DNA of 64,000 bases from contig NZ_JAUYTP010000008.1 in NCBI RefSeq assembly GCF_030695125.1, positions 248,001 through 312,000 on the forward strand, written 5' to 3'. This document shows, piece by piece, positions 61,146 through 64,000 of this stretch. Below the pieces are notes generated by a model, which did not search any database, had not been told where the DNA came from, and saw nothing but the letters and a program-made list of their open reading frames with translations. This DNA comes from Allobosea sp. GTDB taxonomy: Bacteria > Pseudomonadota > Alphaproteobacteria > Rhizobiales > Beijerinckiaceae. A program made the translations under genes and the position numbers. The stretch's first letter is position 1, and every line of letters starts with the position of its first letter.

Positions 61146-62222
61146 TCAGCTTGCGAGCGCGACGGGGGTGACGGGAGCCGGCGAGGCGGCCTGCGACGAG
61201 GGGGCCTGCATCAGGGCCGCGATCTTGTTCCAGTTCGCCTCGAAGGCCGCCACGCAGGCGGGATCGAAGTGGCGGCCTGAGCCGGACCGGATGAAGGCGC
61301 GCGCCGTCTCGATCGGCTGTCCGGGCCGGTAGACCCGGTCGGCGCAGAGGGCCTCGAAGACATCGGCCACGGCCGCGATCCGGCCTTCGATCGGGATGGC
61401 GTCGCCGGCCAGCCCGCGCGGGTAGCCCTGGCCGTCCCAGCGCTCGTGATGGGAGCTAGCGATCCGCTCGGCGCAGCGCATCAGCGCCGAGCGCCCATTC
61501 GCCAGGATGGCCTCGCCGATCGAGACATGCGTGCGCATCACGGCCATTTCCTCGTCGCTGAGGCGGGAGGGCTTCTGCAGGATGTGATCGGGGATGCCGA
61601 TCTTGCCGACATCATGCATCGGCGCAGCCGCATAGATCGTGTCGCACTGCGTCTCATCGAGGCCCAGCCCCTCGGCGATCAGCCGGCACAGCGCCGCCAT
61701 CCGCGCGACATGGTCGCCGGTATGGCCGTCGCGGCACTCGATTGCGCGCCCCAGGCGCCTGGCCATGTCGCGCTGACTTTCGGAGAGCTCCCGCGTCGCC
61801 TGCCGCACCGCCTGCGCCAGCCAGGTGGCCTTGTCGCGCATCGCCGTCTGCGCCTCGCGCAGGTTGAGCAGGTTCTGCACCCTCACGCGCAGCTCGACCG
61901 GCTCGATCGGCTTGCGCAGGAAATCGGTCGCGCCGGCATCCAGCGCCGCGATCCGCGTCTCCCGCTGCTCGGCGGTGGTGACCATGACGATCGGCTGGTC
62001 GCGATGGTTCGGCAGTTGCCGCAGGGCCTGGATGAAGGCGATGCCATCCATTTCAGGCATCATGTAGTCGACCAGCACCAGGTCGAACTCCGTGCTTCCC
62101 GCCGCCTCCAGCGCCTCCAGCGGATTGGAGAACACGAAGATCGCGTGATTGCCGATGTTGTGCACGATGCTGCGCAACAGCATCAGATAGGTGTGGTTGT
62201 CGTCGACGATCAGGACCTTCAT
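61146..62222 (-). CDS. response regulator with HD-GYP domain (c-di-GMP phosphodiesterase)
   Basis: REC LVDYMMPEMDG; MHDVGKIGIPDHILQKP; HHERWDGQGYPRGLAGDAIPIEGRIAAVADVFEAL. Confidence 0.95.
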   Translation of the reverse strand: MKVLIVDDNHTYLMLLRSIVHNIGNHAIFVFSNPLEALEAAGSTEFDLVLVDYMMPEMDGIAFIQALRQLPNHRDQPIVMVTTAEQRETRIAALDAGATDFLRKPIEPVELRVRVQNLLNLREAQTAMRDKATWLAQAVRQATRELSESQRDMARRLGRAIECRDGHTGDHVARMAALCRLIAEGLGLDETQCDTIYAAAPMHDVGKIGIPDHILQKPSRLSDEEMAVMRTHVSIGEAILANGRSALMRCAERIASSHHERWDGQGYPRGLAGDAIPIEGRIAAVADVFEALCADRVYRPGQPIETARAFIRSGSGRHFDPACVAAFEANWNKIAALMQAPSSQAASPAPVTPVALAS

Positions 62223-62425
62223 GCGCGGTGGCCCGCGACGATGGATCTCGCGCCGCGATCGGCCGAGCGGCCCTCGGTGGGGCGGCGACGACAGGCCAGG
62301 GCAAACAACATGGACAAGCCTCTCGCAACGGAAACTTATGATCCCGCAATAATAGCGTGACGTCGCTGATAGGCTTCGAAACTTAAAATAAGTTCAATTC
62401 AATCTCAGAAATGACGACGACTACG

Positions 62426-63826
62426 TCACTTTTGTTCTCGCAGGCCGCCTGTCGCCGCTCGCCTGCCGGCTTCGGCGCGCGGACCGTGGAACCGCATCGA
62501 GACGAGGGCGCCGCCGCCGGGCGCATCGGCGATGCTCACCTGCGCCTGATGGGCTTCCGCGATGCGCTTGACGATGGCCAGGCCGAGGCCGGTGCCGCCG
62601 AGATCCGAGGCCGCGCCGCGCCAGAAGCGCTTGAAGACGGCCTCGCGACGGTCTGCGGGAATGCCGGGTCCGTGGTCGCGCACGCTCGCGAGGCCGTTCT
62701 CCTGAACGCTGAGGGTGACCTCGGTTCCGGCCGGCGTGAAGCGCAGGCCGTTGTCGACGAGGTTGCGCAGCGCATGGGCTATGGCGTCGGCATCGCCCAT
62801 GACGGGGCAGGAATCGGGCCCCTCATAGGCGATCTGCCGCCCCGCCGCGATCGCGATCGGGGCCATGTCGGCGGCGACGGCGCGGGCGATGGCCGCAAGG
62901 TCCGACTGCATCGCCGGATCGACCACCAGCGTATCCGCCTGGGCGGCCGAGAGCATCTGCTCGACGAGCCGGGTCAAACTCGCGACGTCGTCGCGCAACG
63001 GGTGCGCGCCGGGTATCTGCGGCAGCTGCGCCACGCGGGCGGAGAGGACGGCGAGCGGAGTGCGCAGGGCATGGGCAGCCTCGGCGGTGAAGGCGCGTTC
63101 GGCCTCGAGCGCGTCTTCGAGCCGGCCGAGGGCGTCGTTGATCGCTTCGACCATGTCGAGGATCTCGGCCGGCAATCCCGCCGTCGGCAGGCGCCGCGTC
63201 GTCGTGCCGTGGCCGGTCTCGCGGGCGGCGCGGGCGGCCTCGATCAGCGGCCGCATCGACTGCCGGACGGTGACGATGTTGACCAGCAGCAGGCAGACGG
63301 CAAAGGGCAGCAGCGCGACGAAGACATGCACGAACAATTCGTCGAAGAAGACGAACAGCACGAGGCGCGAGGGGTCGCCGACCGAGGCAAAGCCGATCCG
63401 CGCCGGGCGTCCGCCGACGACGACTTTCTGCGAGCCGACGAGCACGGTGCGCCCCTGGTGTTCCACGCTCGACGAGGCGGCGTCGGACGCGGCGACCCCC
63501 GCCCAGACGTCTGGGGACACCAGGCCCGGATTGGCTTCGCTGACCAGCCGGCCGTCATGGTCGAGGATCCGGTAGGCATAGGCGTCCGGATAGTCGCGGA
63601 AGTCGTCGATGAGCCGGTCCCCCGGCGAGAACCGCAGCGCGCCATCGGGTCCGCGCGAGAGTGCCGCCTCGATCCGGCTGATCTGCCGGAAGATCTTCGC
63701 GCGCTGGAGTTCGTCCCGATCCAGGCTGTAATAGCCCATCACCAGGGCGATGTTGACCAGCGTCAGCAGCACGCTGCCGAGGACCAGCCGGCGCGTCAGG
63801 ACCGTGATCAGCGAACGCGGCGTCAC
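62426..63826 (-). CDS. two-component sensor histidine kinase (GTG start)
   Basis: TAEAAHALRTPLAVLSARVAQL; GTGLGLAIVKRIAEAHQA; GTGA overlap with the upstream regulator gene. Confidence 0.9.
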   Translation of the reverse strand: MTPRSLITVLTRRLVLGSVLLTLVNIALVMGYYSLDRDELQRAKIFRQISRIEAALSRGPDGALRFSPGDRLIDDFRDYPDAYAYRILDHDGRLVSEANPGLVSPDVWAGVAASDAASSSVEHQGRTVLVGSQKVVVGGRPARIGFASVGDPSRLVLFVFFDELFVHVFVALLPFAVCLLLVNIVTVRQSMRPLIEAARAARETGHGTTTRRLPTAGLPAEILDMVEAINDALGRLEDALEAERAFTAEAAHALRTPLAVLSARVAQLPQIPGAHPLRDDVASLTRLVEQMLSAAQADTLVVDPAMQSDLAAIARAVAADMAPIAIAAGRQIAYEGPDSCPVMGDADAIAHALRNLVDNGLRFTPAGTEVTLSVQENGLASVRDHGPGIPADRREAVFKRFWRGAASDLGGTGLGLAIVKRIAEAHQAQVSIADAPGGGALVSMRFHGPRAEAGRRAATGGLREQK

Positions 63827-64000
63827 CGGGGCGCCTCCGTCAGGAGATAGCCGACGCCTCGGACCGTGTGCAGAACCACCTTGGCGCCGGCCTCTGTCAG
63901 GCATTTGCGCAGGCGCGACACGGACGCCTCCAGCGCATTGGGCCCCGGCGCTTCGTCGATCGTGTAGATCGCGGCCTCGATGGCGGGGCGCGGCACCACC
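63823..64000 (-). CDS. OmpR-family response regulator, C-terminal part (truncated by window edge)
   Basis: Translated by eye from the edge: ...NALEASVSRLRKCLTEAGAKVVLHTVRGVGYLLTEAPR*. Confidence 0.85.
   Translation of the reverse strand, partial: VVPRPAIEAAIYTIDEAPGPNALEASVSRLRKCLTEAGAKVVLHTVRGVGYLLTEAPR

Overview
This is a 64 kb, GC-rich (about two-thirds GC by eye) chromosomal window. Gene content and order look like an alphaproteobacterium of the Rhizobiales/Hyphomicrobiales. The markers for this are CcrM, HWE kinases, DUF6101, the ctaC-ctaD-ctaB-coxF-ctaG-ctaE-SURF1-thrC-M16 run, split Fo genes atpI-B-E-F'-F, the smc/DsbA/DUF721 run, and a gcvT-H-PA-PB operon behind a tandem glycine riboswitch. 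Most of the window is ordinary core genome. Accessory content is small: three toxin-antitoxin-like pairs (Fic plus partner, VapBC, HigBA), a low-GC islet with two orphan ORFs bounded by a short repeated motif (17.45-18.55 kb), and a very AT-rich orphan membrane ORF inside the gcv operon between gcvPA and gcvPB. Possible regulatory sites read by eye are a GTTC-N7-GTTC (alphaproteobacterial LexA-type) box upstream of a spore-photoproduct-lyase-like radical SAM gene, a TTAA-N7-TTAG (CtrA-like) site upstream of ccrM, and a TTGC-N6-TCAA (FNR/FixK-like) site upstream of ctaC. A dispersed family of intergenic palindromes is also present. I see no CRISPR array, rRNA, tRNA, prophage or transposase, and no large multi-gene novel system. 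The strongest candidates for something undescribed are the gcv-embedded ORF, the orphan islet, and the Fic/partner pair with an altered Fic motif. All calls come from reading sequence and the supplied ORFs; no database search was run.
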